A stretch of 35,822 nucleotides of DNA from Streptomyces sp. Ncost-T10-10d (GCF_900091955.1 NZ_FMDF01000167.1:1-35822); one strand, 5' to 3'; numbered from the stretch's first letter, positions 22,216 to 30,178 are shown. Notes: generated by a model not told the origin, from the sequence alone. A program made the numbers and translations.

Positions 22216-24841
22216 ACTTCCTCTCGGTGACTGGGTCGACTCCGCGGTCGACTGGCTGCAGACCCACCTGTCCTGGCTGTTCGACGCGATCAGCTCGATC
22301 GTCAGCGGCATGTTCGACGGCATAGCTGCCGTGCTCTCCGCCCCCGCACCGCTGCTCTTCGCGGGCATCGTCGCCGTCGTCGCCTGGTGGCTGCGCGGTC
22401 TGCTCGCGGGTGTGCTCGCCTTCGTCGGCTTCGCCGTCATCGACTCCGTCGAGCTGTGGGACGAAGCGATGGACACCCTCACCCTGGTGCTCGTCGCCAC
22501 GATCATCGCGCTGGTACTGGCCGTACCGCTGGGCATCTGGGCGTCCCGCTCCAAGACCGTCAGCGCGGTGACCCGGCCGGTCCTGGACTTCATGCAGACC
22601 ATGCCCGCCATGGTCTATCTGATCCCGGGCGTCATCTTCTTCGGCGTCGGCGTGGTCCCCGGCATCATCGCCACCATCATCTTCTCGCTGCCCCCGGGTG
22701 TCCGGATGACCGAGCTCGGCATCCGCCAGGTCGACGCCGAACTCGTCGAGGCGGCCGAGGCATTCGGCACCACTCGGCGCAACACCCTGCTGCGGGTGCA
22801 GCTGCCGCTCGCCCTGCCCACGATCATGGCGGGCATCAACCAGGTCATCATGCTGGGCCTGTCCATGGTGGTCATCGCCGGCATGGTCGGCGGCGGCGGC
22901 CTCGGCGGCGCCGTCTACCGCGCCATCGGCAACGTCGACGTGGGCCTCGGTTTCGAGGCCGGTATCTCCATCGTCATCGTGGCGATGTACCTGGACCGGA
23001 TGACCAGCGCGCTCGGCCGCGAGGTCTCCCCGCTCGCCCGCCGTGCCCTCGCCAGGGCGCAGTCGATGGCCGGCGGACTGAAGGTCTGGAACCACCGTCC
23101 GCAGCCGGTCGTCGCGGTCGTCGGCATCGTCGTTCTCGCACTCGTCGCGGGCGGCATGGGCCTCTTCGGCTCCTCCGGCTCGGACAAGGCCACCGCCGCA
23201 GACGGCTCGAAGATCGGTGCGGGCAAGAAGATCAGCATGGGCTACATCCCATGGGACGAGGGCATCGCCTCCACCTACCTGTGGAAGGAGATGCTGGAGC
23301 GGCAAGGCTTCCAGGTCGACGTCAAGCAGTACGAGGCCGGTGCGCTCTACACCGGTATGGCCAACGGCCAGATCGACTTCGAGACCGACTCCTGGCTTCC
23401 GGTCACCCACGCCAGCTACTGGAAGAAGTACCAGGACCGCCTGGAGGACATCGGCTCCTGGTACGGCCCCACCTCGCTGGAGCTGGCCGTCCCGTCGTAC
23501 ATGAAGGACGTTCGGTCGCTGGACGACCTCAAGGGCAGGTCCTCGCAGTTCAAGGGCCGGATCGTCGGCATCGAGCCGAGCGCCGGTGAGATGGGCCTGC
23601 TCAAGGACAAGATCCTGCCGGGCTACGGCCTGGACAAGGAATACAAGGTCGTCGACGGCTCCACGCCGTCGATGCTGGCCGAGCTGAAGCGCGCGTACGC
23701 CAAGAAGGAACCGATCGTCGTCCCGCTCTGGTCGCCGCACTGGGCGTACAACCAGTTCGAACTGACCAAGCTCAAGGACCCCAAGAACCTCTGGGGCAAG
23801 GGCGACGGCATCCACACCCTGGCCCGCAAGGGCTTCTCCGCGGACAATCCCGAGGTCGGCGCCTGGCTCAAGAACTTCAAGATGAGCGAGGACCAGCTCA
23901 CCAGCCTCGAGGCAGAGATCCAGAAGGCCGGCTCCGGCAACGAGCAGGAGGCCGTCCGCACCTGGCTGAAGGCCAACCCGGGCGTCGCCGAGAAGTGGAC
24001 CCCCGTCGCCAAGGACAAAACGTCCAAGAACGCGGGCGGCAAGGACGAGCGCGACCGCGCCGTCGAGATGGCCTGGTTCCCCTGGGAGGAGGACATCGCC
24101 GCCACGTACCTGTGGAAGGCGGTCCTGGAGGAGCGCGGCTACAAGATCAACCTCAAGCAGTTCGAGGTCGGCCCGATGTACACCGCGATGTCCCGTGGCC
24201 AGATCGATGTGCAGTTCGACGGCTGGCTGCCCTACACCCAGAAGAACTACTGGACCAAGTACGGCTCGCAGCTGACCGACATCGGTTCGTGGTACGGCCC
24301 GACCTCGATCGAGGTCGCGGTGCCCTCGTACGTGAAGGACGTCAAGTCCCTTGCCGACCTCAAGGGCAAGTCCTCGCAGTTCAAGGGCCGGATCGTCGGC
24401 ATCGAGCCGGGTACCGCCACGATGGAGAACCTCAAGAAGAACGTGCTGCCGGCCTACGGCCTGGACAAGGAGTACAAGGTCGTCGACTCCTCGACGCCCG
24501 GCATGCTCGCCGAGCTCAAGCGCGCGTACGCCAAGAAGGAGCCCATTGCCGTGCTGCTCTGGACGCCGCACTGGGCGTACAACGAGTACGGCATGACCAA
24601 GCTGGAGGACCCGGAGAAGGCCTTCGGCAACGGTGACCGCCTGCACACCATTGCCGGCAAGGACTTCCCGAAGCAGTACCCGCAGCTGACGAAGTGGTTC
24701 AAGAACTTCAAGCTGAGCGAGGACCAGCTCGCCGGCCTGGAGAACCAGATCCAGAAGCGCGGTACCGGCCATGAGGAAGAGGCCGTGAAGGCCTGGATGG
24801 AGAAGAACCCGGGCATCGCGGACAAGATGGCTCCGCAGTAG
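22208..24841 (+). CDS. Fused glycine betaine permease with two tandem substrate-binding domains
   Basis: This single 877-residue polypeptide combines three parts. First comes a ProW-like permease (about 1-290) with N-terminal helices and an EAA loop near 181-203 (VEAAEAFGTTRRNTLLRVQL). A further membrane helix lies at about 299-318. Then come two OpuAC-type binding domains outside the cell, at about 340-600 and 617-875. The domains repeat the same motifs: YIPWDEGIASTYLW against WFPWEEDIAATYLW, SWYGPTS, SSQFKGRIVGIEP, LAELKRAYAKKEPI and PHWAYN. Trp349 and Trp626 are candidate residues of the aromatic cage that binds quaternary ammonium. With the ATPase it would be a complete importer of glycine betaine or a similar osmolyte. 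Fusion of permease and binding domain is known from OpuABC-type systems. Confidence 0.9.
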   Translation: MFRLPLGDWVDSAVDWLQTHLSWLFDAISSIVSGMFDGIAAVLSAPAPLLFAGIVAVVAWWLRGLLAGVLAFVGFAVIDSVELWDEAMDTLTLVLVATIIALVLAVPLGIWASRSKTVSAVTRPVLDFMQTMPAMVYLIPGVIFFGVGVVPGIIATIIFSLPPGVRMTELGIRQVDAELVEAAEAFGTTRRNTLLRVQLPLALPTIMAGINQVIMLGLSMVVIAGMVGGGGLGGAVYRAIGNVDVGLGFEAGISIVIVAMYLDRMTSALGREVSPLARRALARAQSMAGGLKVWNHRPQPVVAVVGIVVLALVAGGMGLFGSSGSDKATAADGSKIGAGKKISMGYIPWDEGIASTYLWKEMLERQGFQVDVKQYEAGALYTGMANGQIDFETDSWLPVTHASYWKKYQDRLEDIGSWYGPTSLELAVPSYMKDVRSLDDLKGRSSQFKGRIVGIEPSAGEMGLLKDKILPGYGLDKEYKVVDGSTPSMLAELKRAYAKKEPIVVPLWSPHWAYNQFELTKLKDPKNLWGKGDGIHTLARKGFSADNPEVGAWLKNFKMSEDQLTSLEAEIQKAGSGNEQEAVRTWLKANPGVAEKWTPVAKDKTSKNAGGKDERDRAVEMAWFPWEEDIAATYLWKAVLEERGYKINLKQFEVGPMYTAMSRGQIDVQFDGWLPYTQKNYWTKYGSQLTDIGSWYGPTSIEVAVPSYVKDVKSLADLKGKSSQFKGRIVGIEPGTATMENLKKNVLPAYGLDKEYKVVDSSTPGMLAELKRAYAKKEPIAVLLWTPHWAYNEYGMTKLEDPEKAFGNGDRLHTIAGKDFPKQYPQLTKWFKNFKLSEDQLAGLENQIQKRGTGHEEEAVKAWMEKNPGIADKMAPQ
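23227..24835 (+). repeat. Internal tandem duplication of the binding domain (period about 831 bp)
   Basis: The two binding-domain coding segments are clearly similar at DNA level. For example, TCGCAGTTCAAGGGCCGGAT and the bases after it recur exactly 831 bp apart (about 23545 and 24376), as does the stretch encoding KRAYAKKEPI. The similarity shows duplication of the domain within the gene and would allow recombination between the copies. Confidence 0.75.
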
Positions 24842-24864
24842 GTCTCTTGCAGGGCCTGTGAAAG

Positions 24865-24904
24865 GGAAGGGGTGGGCGCCGCCGTCGGCGGGCCCGCCCC
24901 TTCC
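24865..24904 (+). terminator. Hairpin terminator after the glycine-betaine operon
   Basis: GGAAGGGGTGGGC (24865-24877) pairs with GCCCGCCCCTTCC (24892-24904), a 13-bp stem with one G-T pair and a GC-rich inner loop, beginning 23 bp after the stop. There is no clear U-run, as is common in Streptomyces. Confidence 0.65.
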
Positions 24905-24938
24905 GGCTGTCCGGAAGACGTTCATCAACCGGGCGACC

Positions 24939-24958
24939 TTGCGCAACCGCATGCGTAA
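24939..24958. promoter_or_regulatory. Inverted-repeat operator candidate upstream of XRE-cupin gene
   Basis: TTGCGCA-ACCGCA-TGCGTAA is a 7-bp inverted repeat with one mismatch, 44 bp before the start of the XRE-cupin regulator. The position suits autoregulation by that protein; this is inferred, not shown. Confidence 0.45.
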
Positions 24959-25002
24959 TGTGCTGGCAGCCGGAAGGATGGCGAGTCGGGAGGGAGCCGG
25001 AC

Positions 25003-25548
25003 ATGGACGACAAGGAAGCACTCCGCGTGGGCGCCGCGGTTCGCCGACGGCGCAGATCCCTGGGGCTCACACTGGCCGCGGTCGCGAGCCGCAGTGGTCT
25101 GTCCGTGCCGTTCCTCAGCCAGATCGAGAACGAGCGGGCCCGGCCCAGCGCCCGGTCGCTGGACCGGGTGGCCGAAGCCCTGGAGACCACCACGGCGCGG
25201 CTGCGCGCCGCCGCGGACTCGGCGCGCGCCGTCGATGTCGTACGGGCGGGCGAGGGCGACGGGGTACGCCGGGTGGTGCGCGGACGCCACCAGCTCAGCG
25301 CCCTGGAGTTCACCGGTGAACTCGACCTCAGGCGCGAGTTCCAGCACCGCAACGACGAAGTGATGTACGTGGTGCGGGGCGCCGCGGAGGTGGAGGCCGA
25401 AGGGCAGGCGCACCGGCTGGAGCAGGGCGACACACTTTTTCTGTCCGGCGGAGTGCGGCACCGCTGGCGGGCCACGATGCCCGGTACGCGGCTGCTGGTC
25501 GTCGCGGTCGCCGAGCACATCGACGCCACCTTCGACCCGCGTCGCTGA
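25003..25548 (+). CDS. XRE-family regulator with C-terminal cupin domain
   Basis: This 181-residue protein starts at ATG 25003 behind GGAGGGAG. Residues about 7-65 form an XRE helix-turn-helix (LGLTLAAVASRSGLSVPFLS, QIENERARPSARSLDRVAEA). A cupin barrel follows at about 113-160, with FQHRNDEVMYVVRGAAEVEA and GDTLFLSGGVRHRW supplying candidate metal-binding His and Glu residues. Such HTH-cupin proteins often sense a small metabolite or amine. The next gene starts 15 bp downstream and is probably co-transcribed. Confidence 0.9.
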   Translation: MDDKEALRVGAAVRRRRRSLGLTLAAVASRSGLSVPFLSQIENERARPSARSLDRVAEALETTTARLRAAADSARAVDVVRAGEGDGVRRVVRGRHQLSALEFTGELDLRREFQHRNDEVMYVVRGAAEVEAEGQAHRLEQGDTLFLSGGVRHRWRATMPGTRLLVVAVAEHIDATFDPRR

Positions 25549-25563
25549 GAGGGGTCTCCCACC

Positions 25564-26271
25564 GTGCGTGTCGTCTCCCTGGTCCCCTCGCTCACCGAGG
25601 CTGTCGCCGTCACCGCCCCCGGCCTGCTGGTCGGCGTCACCGACTGGTGCACCCACCCGGCCGGTCTGACCGCCGCCCGTATCGGCGGCACCAAGAATCC
25701 CGACGTGGCCGCGGTCGTCGCGCTCCGGCCCGATCTCGTCGTCGCCAACCAGGAGGAGAACCGCGAACCCGACCTCGCGGCCCTCAGGGCCGCCGGGATC
25801 GAGGTGCTCGTCACCGATGTCCGGACCCTCGACCAGGCGTTCGAGGAACTGGAACGGGTCCTGGTCACCGCCTGCGGCGGGGCCAGGCCGCGCTGGCTGG
25901 ACGAGGCCGAGGCCGCCTGGGCCGCGCTCCCGCCACCCCGCGCCCCGCGCCGTGCGGTCGTGCCCGTCTGGCGCAGGCCCTGGATGGTGCTGGGCCGCGA
26001 CACCTTCGCCGGAGATCTGCTGGCCAGGCTGGGCGTGGAGAACGTCTACGCGGACCACGCCGAGCGCTATCCCCGCATCCCGCTCGACGAACTCAACACG
26101 GCGGGCGCCGATCTGGTCGTCCTGCCCGACGAGCCGTACCGCTTCACCGCGGACGACGGGCCCGAAGCGTTCCCCGCACTGCCCGCCGCACTCGTCGACG
26201 GGCGGTTCCTCACCTGGTACGGGCCGTCACTGGCGCAGGCGCCTGCGGCGCTGCGAGCAGCGCTCCGCTGA
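25564..26271 (+). CDS. BtuF-like helical-backbone metal-receptor protein, cytoplasmic
   Basis: This 235-residue protein starts at GTG 25564 with GAGAGGGG upstream. MRVVSLVPSLTEAVAVTAPG, GVTDWCTHPAG and an IGGTKNPDVAAVVALRPDLV segment match periplasmic vitamin B12- or heme-binding proteins of the BtuF class. The C-terminal lobe ends with PALVDGRFLTWYGPSL. There is no signal peptide, lipobox or adjacent ABC permease/ATPase, so it is probably intracellular, unlike true BtuF. Its ligand is unknown. Its last 62 bp overlap the 3' end of the convergent transporter gene. Confidence 0.82.
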   Translation: MRVVSLVPSLTEAVAVTAPGLLVGVTDWCTHPAGLTAARIGGTKNPDVAAVVALRPDLVVANQEENREPDLAALRAAGIEVLVTDVRTLDQAFEELERVLVTACGGARPRWLDEAEAAWAALPPPRAPRRAVVPVWRRPWMVLGRDTFAGDLLARLGVENVYADHAERYPRIPLDELNTAGADLVVLPDEPYRFTADDGPEAFPALPAALVDGRFLTWYGPSLAQAPAALRAALR

Positions 26272-27361
26272 GCAGCCCGCGCAGTGTCCGCACCCCGGCC
26301 ACCGCCCATGCCGTCACCAGCAGTACGTACAGCGCGACGGCCAGCCAGGTGTACGCCGTGAGACCGGTGTGCCGGGCCAGACCCGCGGCGCCCGTGACAC
26401 ACGTACCGACCGGGAAGGTGAAGCCCCACCACGTCATGCTGAAGGTCATGCCGTTCCGTACGGCGCGCACCACCAGCGCGAGGGCCAGCGCCAGCCACAT
26501 CAGCGCGAAGCCCATCACCGGCACCCCGTACAGCACGGCGAACGCCTCGAACCCCGAGGCATACGGCGCCGGGATCGCCCCGGGCGCCACATCGGCGAGC
26601 TGATTGACCGCGGTCGTCGACTGGCCCAGCGGGCCGAGGACCAGGAACAGCGTGGGCGTCAGCGCGAGCGGCAGCGGGCCCTGGTGGACGAGCCGGGCGA
26701 AGATCAGCGGCAGCATCACCAGCGTGGCCAGCAGACTCAGACCGAACATCGCGTAGCAGGCCAGCAGCATCGCCTCCTGCCACTGACCGGCGGGCAGCTC
26801 CGGCACCAGCAGCGGACCGAGCGCCGCGGAGACCATCGGGGCCACCACCGGCAGCAGCCACACCGGCGACGCGGTGCCGGGCTCCACCCGGTGGCGCACG
26901 ACCATCAGGTACGGAATCGCGACGGCGGCGGCCAGACCGATCACCGTGCCCGCCGTGTACAGCACCACATCCAGTGCCAGGGCAGCCCGGTGCCCGATGA
27001 CGTCCCGGCCGACCACCATCGACGAGCCGCCGACGGCCAGCAGCGCCATCGAGAGACAGCCGTAGAACGGGGCGACGGCGGGGTCGAGCAGATGGGTGCG
27101 GGCCTGGTCGCGATGGGCGAGCCAGTGCCCGGTACGGGCCGTGAGAACCGCGGCGAGCATGATCGTCGCGAGCGCCCACACCGCCGTGCAGGCACCCCGC
27201 AGTCCCGGGACGTGCACGGGCAGCGCGACACCCGCGCTCGCGACGATCGCGGTGCCCATGACGGTCGCGTACCAGTTGGGGCCGACGTATCGCAGATGGG
27301 GCAGCCGCGGGGCGGCTGAATACGGGGCTGGGAACTGCTGCGTCTGCGAAAAGATGGCCAT
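26210..27361 (-). CDS. TDT-family (TehA/SLAC1-like) transporter
   Basis: This 383-residue membrane protein has about ten helices. NWYATVMGTAIVASAGVAL near residue 28, WWGFTFPVGTCVTGAAGLAR late in the sequence and paired helices throughout fit the tellurite-resistance/dicarboxylate transporter family, whose members export or channel anions such as sulfite, malate or nitrate. ATG 27361 has no clear ribosome site, and a small hairpin abuts the start. It is divergent from a LysR regulator with 70 bp between, the usual arrangement for a transporter controlled by that LysR protein. The transported anion cannot be told from sequence. Confidence 0.86.
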   Translation of the reverse strand: MAIFSQTQQFPAPYSAAPRLPHLRYVGPNWYATVMGTAIVASAGVALPVHVPGLRGACTAVWALATIMLAAVLTARTGHWLAHRDQARTHLLDPAVAPFYGCLSMALLAVGGSSMVVGRDVIGHRAALALDVVLYTAGTVIGLAAAVAIPYLMVVRHRVEPGTASPVWLLPVVAPMVSAALGPLLVPELPAGQWQEAMLLACYAMFGLSLLATLVMLPLIFARLVHQGPLPLALTPTLFLVLGPLGQSTTAVNQLADVAPGAIPAPYASGFEAFAVLYGVPVMGFALMWLALALALVVRAVRNGMTFSMTWWGFTFPVGTCVTGAAGLARHTGLTAYTWLAVALYVLLVTAWAVAGVRTLRGLLSGALLAAPQAPAPVTARTR

Positions 27362-27378
27362 GCCACGATTTTCGTGGC
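27362..27378. repeat. Short perfect inverted repeat abutting the TDT transporter start codon
   Basis: GCCACGA-TTT-TCGTGGC is a 7-bp perfect inverted repeat with a 3-bp spacer directly next to the start codon at 27361. It occupies the place of the ribosome site, so as RNA it could limit translation; as DNA it could be a second binding site. Confidence 0.5.
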
Positions 27379-27414
27379 GCGGACCGGGCCCCACCAGGGA
27401 CTCCATGTCTATGA

Positions 27415-27437
27415 GGTCATAAGGTGGCTTTATGACC
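27415..27437. promoter_or_regulatory. LysR operator candidate overlapping the lysR start codon
   Basis: GGTCATAA-GGTGGCT-TTATGACC is a perfect 8-bp inverted repeat with a 7-bp spacer. Its right arm contains the ATG of the LysR gene (27432). It includes the T-N11-A pattern of LysR boxes, and a further TATGA half-site lies just to the left at about 27410. Confidence 0.6.
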
Positions 27438-28355
27438 GGTGAAGAACATGTTCCCCTCTCCCACCGGGTCCCCGACCTCGGTGCGCTGGAGCTGCTGCTC
27501 GCCGTCGCCCGGCACGGCAGCCTGGGGCGCGCGGCACAGGACGTCGGCGTCAGCCAGCCCGCGGCCAGCAGCCGCATCCGGTCGATGGAACGGCAGCTCG
27601 GCCTGGCCCTGCTGGACCGCTCGCCGCGCGGCTCCCGGCTCACCGACGCGGGCGCGCTGGTCACCGACTGGGCGCGCAGGATCGTCGAGGCGGCCGAGGC
27701 ATTCGACGCGGGCGCGCAGGCGCTGCGCGACCGGCGGGACTCCCGGCTGCGGGTGGCCGCTTCCATGACCATTGCCGAATACCTGCTGCCGGGCTGGCTG
27801 ATAGCGCTGCGTGCCGAACGGCCGGACACCGCGGTCTCGCTGCTTGCCGGAAACTCGGCGGCGGTCGCGGGGCGGCTGCTCGTCGGCGAGGCCGACCTCG
27901 GATTCGTGGAGGGCCTGTCCGTGCCGGAAGGGCTCGACGGCACGGTCATCGCCCATGACCGCCTGGTCGTCGTGGTCGCCCCGTCCCACGCGTGGGCCCG
28001 CCGACGTACGCCCCTGACCCCGCAGGAACTGGCAGCGACCCCGCTGATCCTGCGCGAGCACGGCTCCGGCACCCGCCAGGTCCTGGACGCGGCCCTCGCC
28101 GTGCACGGCGGCCTCGCCCAGCCACTGCTCGAACTCTCCTCGACGACCGCGGTGAAGGGAGCGGCGGAGAGCGGGGCGGGACCGTGCGTGCTGAGCGAAC
28201 TGGCGCTGGGCGAGGAGTTGTCCTCCAGACGCCTGGTCAAGATTCCGGTCGCCGGGGTGCGGCTGAGGCGCCAGCTGCGCGCGGTATGGCCCTCGGGCCA
28301 CCGTCCGACGGGGCCGGCGCGCGATCTGCTGTCGCTGACGGGGCGGGACACGTAG
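27432..28355 (+). CDS. LysR-family transcriptional regulator
   Basis: This 307-residue protein has its helix-turn-helix at about 15-75 (LELLLAVARHGSLGRAAQDV, GVSQPAASSRIRSMERQLGL) and a LysR substrate-binding domain from about 100 (RLRVAASMTIAEYLLPGWLI, FVEGLSVPEGLDGTVIAHDR, LILREHGSGTR). ATG 27432 has AAGGTGG 4 nt upstream. The gene is divergent from the TDT transporter, and its start codon lies inside a palindromic operator, suggesting direct autorepression. CysL- or CbbR-like LysR proteins often pair with anion transporters. Confidence 0.92.
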   Translation: MTGEEHVPLSHRVPDLGALELLLAVARHGSLGRAAQDVGVSQPAASSRIRSMERQLGLALLDRSPRGSRLTDAGALVTDWARRIVEAAEAFDAGAQALRDRRDSRLRVAASMTIAEYLLPGWLIALRAERPDTAVSLLAGNSAAVAGRLLVGEADLGFVEGLSVPEGLDGTVIAHDRLVVVVAPSHAWARRRTPLTPQELAATPLILREHGSGTRQVLDAALAVHGGLAQPLLELSSTTAVKGAAESGAGPCVLSELALGEELSSRRLVKIPVAGVRLRRQLRAVWPSGHRPTGPARDLLSLTGRDT

Positions 28356-28448
28356 CGGGGACTCCCCTGTCCGGCCCGCGCGTCGGTTCTCCTGCTGACG
28401 CCTCTTTCGACGACGCCGCTCCCCGAGGCCGCCGGCACCCGTGAGGAA

Positions 28449-28501
28449 GGTGCTGGAGATCTCGGCCGGGCTCGCGACGCCCGGCCAAGACCTTCAGCAC
28501 C
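28449..28501. terminator. Two-part hairpin terminator between convergent genes
   Basis: An outer stem GGTGCTG/CAGCACC (28449-28455 with 28495-28501) encloses an inner perfect stem GGCCGGGC/GCCCGGCC (28464-28471 with 28479-28486). It lies 94 bp after the LysR stop and 3 bp before the amidotransferase stop. It can serve both genes. Confidence 0.7.
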
Positions 28502-28504
28502 CTC

Positions 28505-29275
28505 CTAGGGCCGCAAGCGCTCGCGGGCCCCCGTGGTCCGCGGCGGTGCGAGGTCGTCGGACGACGTGCGGGCCGGGATCGGCCGGGCCGTCGATGCCGA
28601 CACCAGTGCCTGCATCAGCCGTGGGTCGTCGCCCATCTCCGGATGCCACTGCACCCCGAGCACCCACTGCGGCCCGGGCAGTTCGATCGCCTCGACCGTG
28701 CCGTCCGCCGCGTGCGCCGAAGCCACGAGTCCCGGTGCGAGCCGCTGCACGCACTGGTGGTGGTAGGTCGGGACGGCCGACTCCCCCGGCACGATCGCCG
28801 CGCAGAGCGTTCCCGGCACGGGTTTCACCGGGTGTGCGCCGAGGATTCCCGTCGCGCCCAGCGGGCCGGTGTGCCCGTCGAGGTGCTGGGTCAGGGTGCC
28901 GCCGAGCGCCACATTGAGCAGCTGCATACCGCGGCAGATGCCGAGCAGCGGCGTACCGGACTCCAACGCGGCCCTGATCAGGGCCAGCTCCCAGGCATCG
29001 CGCTCCTGTGCGGGGGGACCGGTCCTGAAGTCGCGCTCCGCGCCGTACAACCCAGGGTCCACATCGGCGCCGCCCGCGACGACGAGGCCGTCCAGCCGCG
29101 CGACCGCGGCCCCGGCCCGGGCGGGGTCGTCCGGCGGGAGCAGGGCGGCCAGGCCGCCGGCCTGCTGGACCATTCGCGGGTAGGCGGCCGGAAGGAGGGC
29201 GGCGGGCAGTTCCCAGACACCCCAGCGGGCCACGGGTTCCAGATAGGTGGAGACGCCGATGAGAGGTTCGGACAC
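28505..29275 (-). CDS. Class I glutamine amidotransferase, PuuD-like gamma-glutamyl hydrolase
   Basis: This 256-residue enzyme has nucleophile Cys114 in LLGICRGMQLLN, and His211 and Glu213 in VQWHPEMGDD complete the triad. VVAGGADVDPGLYG and RDAWELALIRAAL are typical of gamma-glutamyl-GABA hydrolases. GTG 29275 is chosen because GGAGGG lies 8 nt upstream and the family N-terminus (PLIGVSTYLEP) begins there. It would release glutamate from a gamma-glutamylated product made by the GlnA4-like ligase and dehydrogenase nearby. It is followed by a hairpin and is transcribed in the same direction as the FadR gene, 121 bp downstream of it. Confidence 0.87.
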   Translation of the reverse strand: MSEPLIGVSTYLEPVARWGVWELPAALLPAAYPRMVQQAGGLAALLPPDDPARAGAAVARLDGLVVAGGADVDPGLYGAERDFRTGPPAQERDAWELALIRAALESGTPLLGICRGMQLLNVALGGTLTQHLDGHTGPLGATGILGAHPVKPVPGTLCAAIVPGESAVPTYHHQCVQRLAPGLVASAHAADGTVEAIELPGPQWVLGVQWHPEMGDDPRLMQALVSASTARPIPARTSSDDLAPPRTTGARERLRP

Positions 29276-29343
29276 GGGGCGGTCCCTCCGGTCGGCCGCC
29301 TGTGCGGGCGGGCTCGGTTCCATGGTTTCAATGGTGGCAGAGA

Positions 29344-29361
29344 ATACCTTTACGTATCCGG
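29344..29361. promoter_or_regulatory. Putative FadR-type operator upstream of the amidotransferase gene
   Basis: ATACCTTTACGTATCCGG matches the site at 30161-30178 (ATACCTTAAACCTTCCGG) at 13 of 18 positions. On the minus strand TATTCT (29346-29341) overlaps it and could be the -10 of the amidotransferase promoter. A shared regulator, probably the FadR protein encoded between the two sites, is inferred. Confidence 0.4.
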
Positions 29362-29396
29362 AGGCTGTCACCGAAGCGGAACCGGTGGCACCTCGC

Positions 29397-30125
29397 TCAG
29401 GCCAGGAATCCGCGCAACAGCGCGGCCGTACCCGCACAGTGCTCGCGCATCACCGCGCGCGCGGCCTCCGCGTCCCCGTCGAGAACCGCCTCCACGAGAC
29501 TCGTGTGCTGATGCTGCGAATGCTCCAGGTTTCGCACGAGCAGCGGTATGCAGTCCAGCAGGTCGTTCACGGTGGCCCGGACGGCCGCGTACTGCGCTGT
29601 CAGGGACGCGGAGCCGGAGAGTTCCGCCAGGGTCAGATGGAACAGGGTGTCGCGCCTGCGGTAGTCGGGCAGAGGTGCTTCGTGAGTCGCCGCCAGAGCC
29701 GTACGCAGCCGGTCCGCGCCCTCGTCCGTCAGCCCCTGCGCGGCACACAGTCCGGCCGCCCCGGCCTCCAGCACCTCGCGGAAGCGCAGCACGTCCTCGA
29801 GGTCGACCGACTCCACCTTCCGGCGCAGTTCGTCCTCGCCGGGGCTGCCGGTGCGGGGGAGCACGAACGTGCCGCCGTACCGCCCACGCCTGCTCTCCAC
29901 CAGGCCCTGGTCCTGCAGGACCTTCAGCACCTCGCGCAGCGTGACCCGGCTGATCCCCAGCAGCTCGGCCAGCTCGCGCTCGGCCGGCAGCCGCCCGCCG
30001 CCGGGCACCAGCCCGAGCCTGACCACCTGGAGGATCTGTTCCAGCGCCTCCTCGAAGCCGTTCCCCGCCCGGACGGGCCGCAGTACGGGCATCAGGCGGT
30101 CGGTGAACCCGCTTTCCTCGGCCAC
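29397..30125 (-). CDS. FadR-subfamily GntR transcriptional regulator
   Basis: This 242-residue protein starts at GTG 30125 with GAAGGGGAA upstream. The winged helix covers about 25-90 (LPAERELAELLGISRVTLRE, VLKVLQDQGLVESRRGRYGG). A helical FCD effector domain follows at about 105-235 (DVLRFREVLEAGAAGLCAA, DTLFHLTLAELSGS), with histidines that could coordinate metal or ligand. It is divergent from the glnA4-like operon and lies upstream of the amidotransferase gene, so it very probably controls both. Confidence 0.92.
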   Translation of the reverse strand: MAEESGFTDRLMPVLRPVRAGNGFEEALEQILQVVRLGLVPGGGRLPAERELAELLGISRVTLREVLKVLQDQGLVESRRGRYGGTFVLPRTGSPGEDELRRKVESVDLEDVLRFREVLEAGAAGLCAAQGLTDEGADRLRTALAATHEAPLPDYRRRDTLFHLTLAELSGSASLTAQYAAVRATVNDLLDCIPLLVRNLEHSQHQHTSLVEAVLDGDAEAARAVMREHCAGTAALLRGFLA

Positions 30126-30137
30126 GTCCCGTTCCCC

Positions 30138-30178
30138 TTCACAATTAATGGTTTTCTCGCATACCTTAAACCTTCCGG
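30138..30178 (+). promoter_or_regulatory. glnA4-like operon promoter with FadR-type motif
   Basis: TTCACA (30138-30143) and TACCTT (30162-30167) are 18 bp apart and could be the -35 and -10 of the rightward operon. The -10 lies inside the 18-bp motif (30161-30178) also present before the amidotransferase gene, so repressor binding there would block polymerase. The 75-bp gap is markedly AT-rich, as expected for a divergent promoter. Confidence 0.4.

Noticed and set aside
22181..25021. A 946-codon minus-strand open frame
   Set aside because: It mirrors the glycine-betaine fusion gene; the plus strand carries the recognisable permease and binding domains.
28488..29935. The 13-mer GACCTTCAGCACC occurring in the terminator at about 28489 and in the FadR gene at about 29919
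   Set aside because: The second copy is coding sequence for EVLKVL and a chance match is likely.
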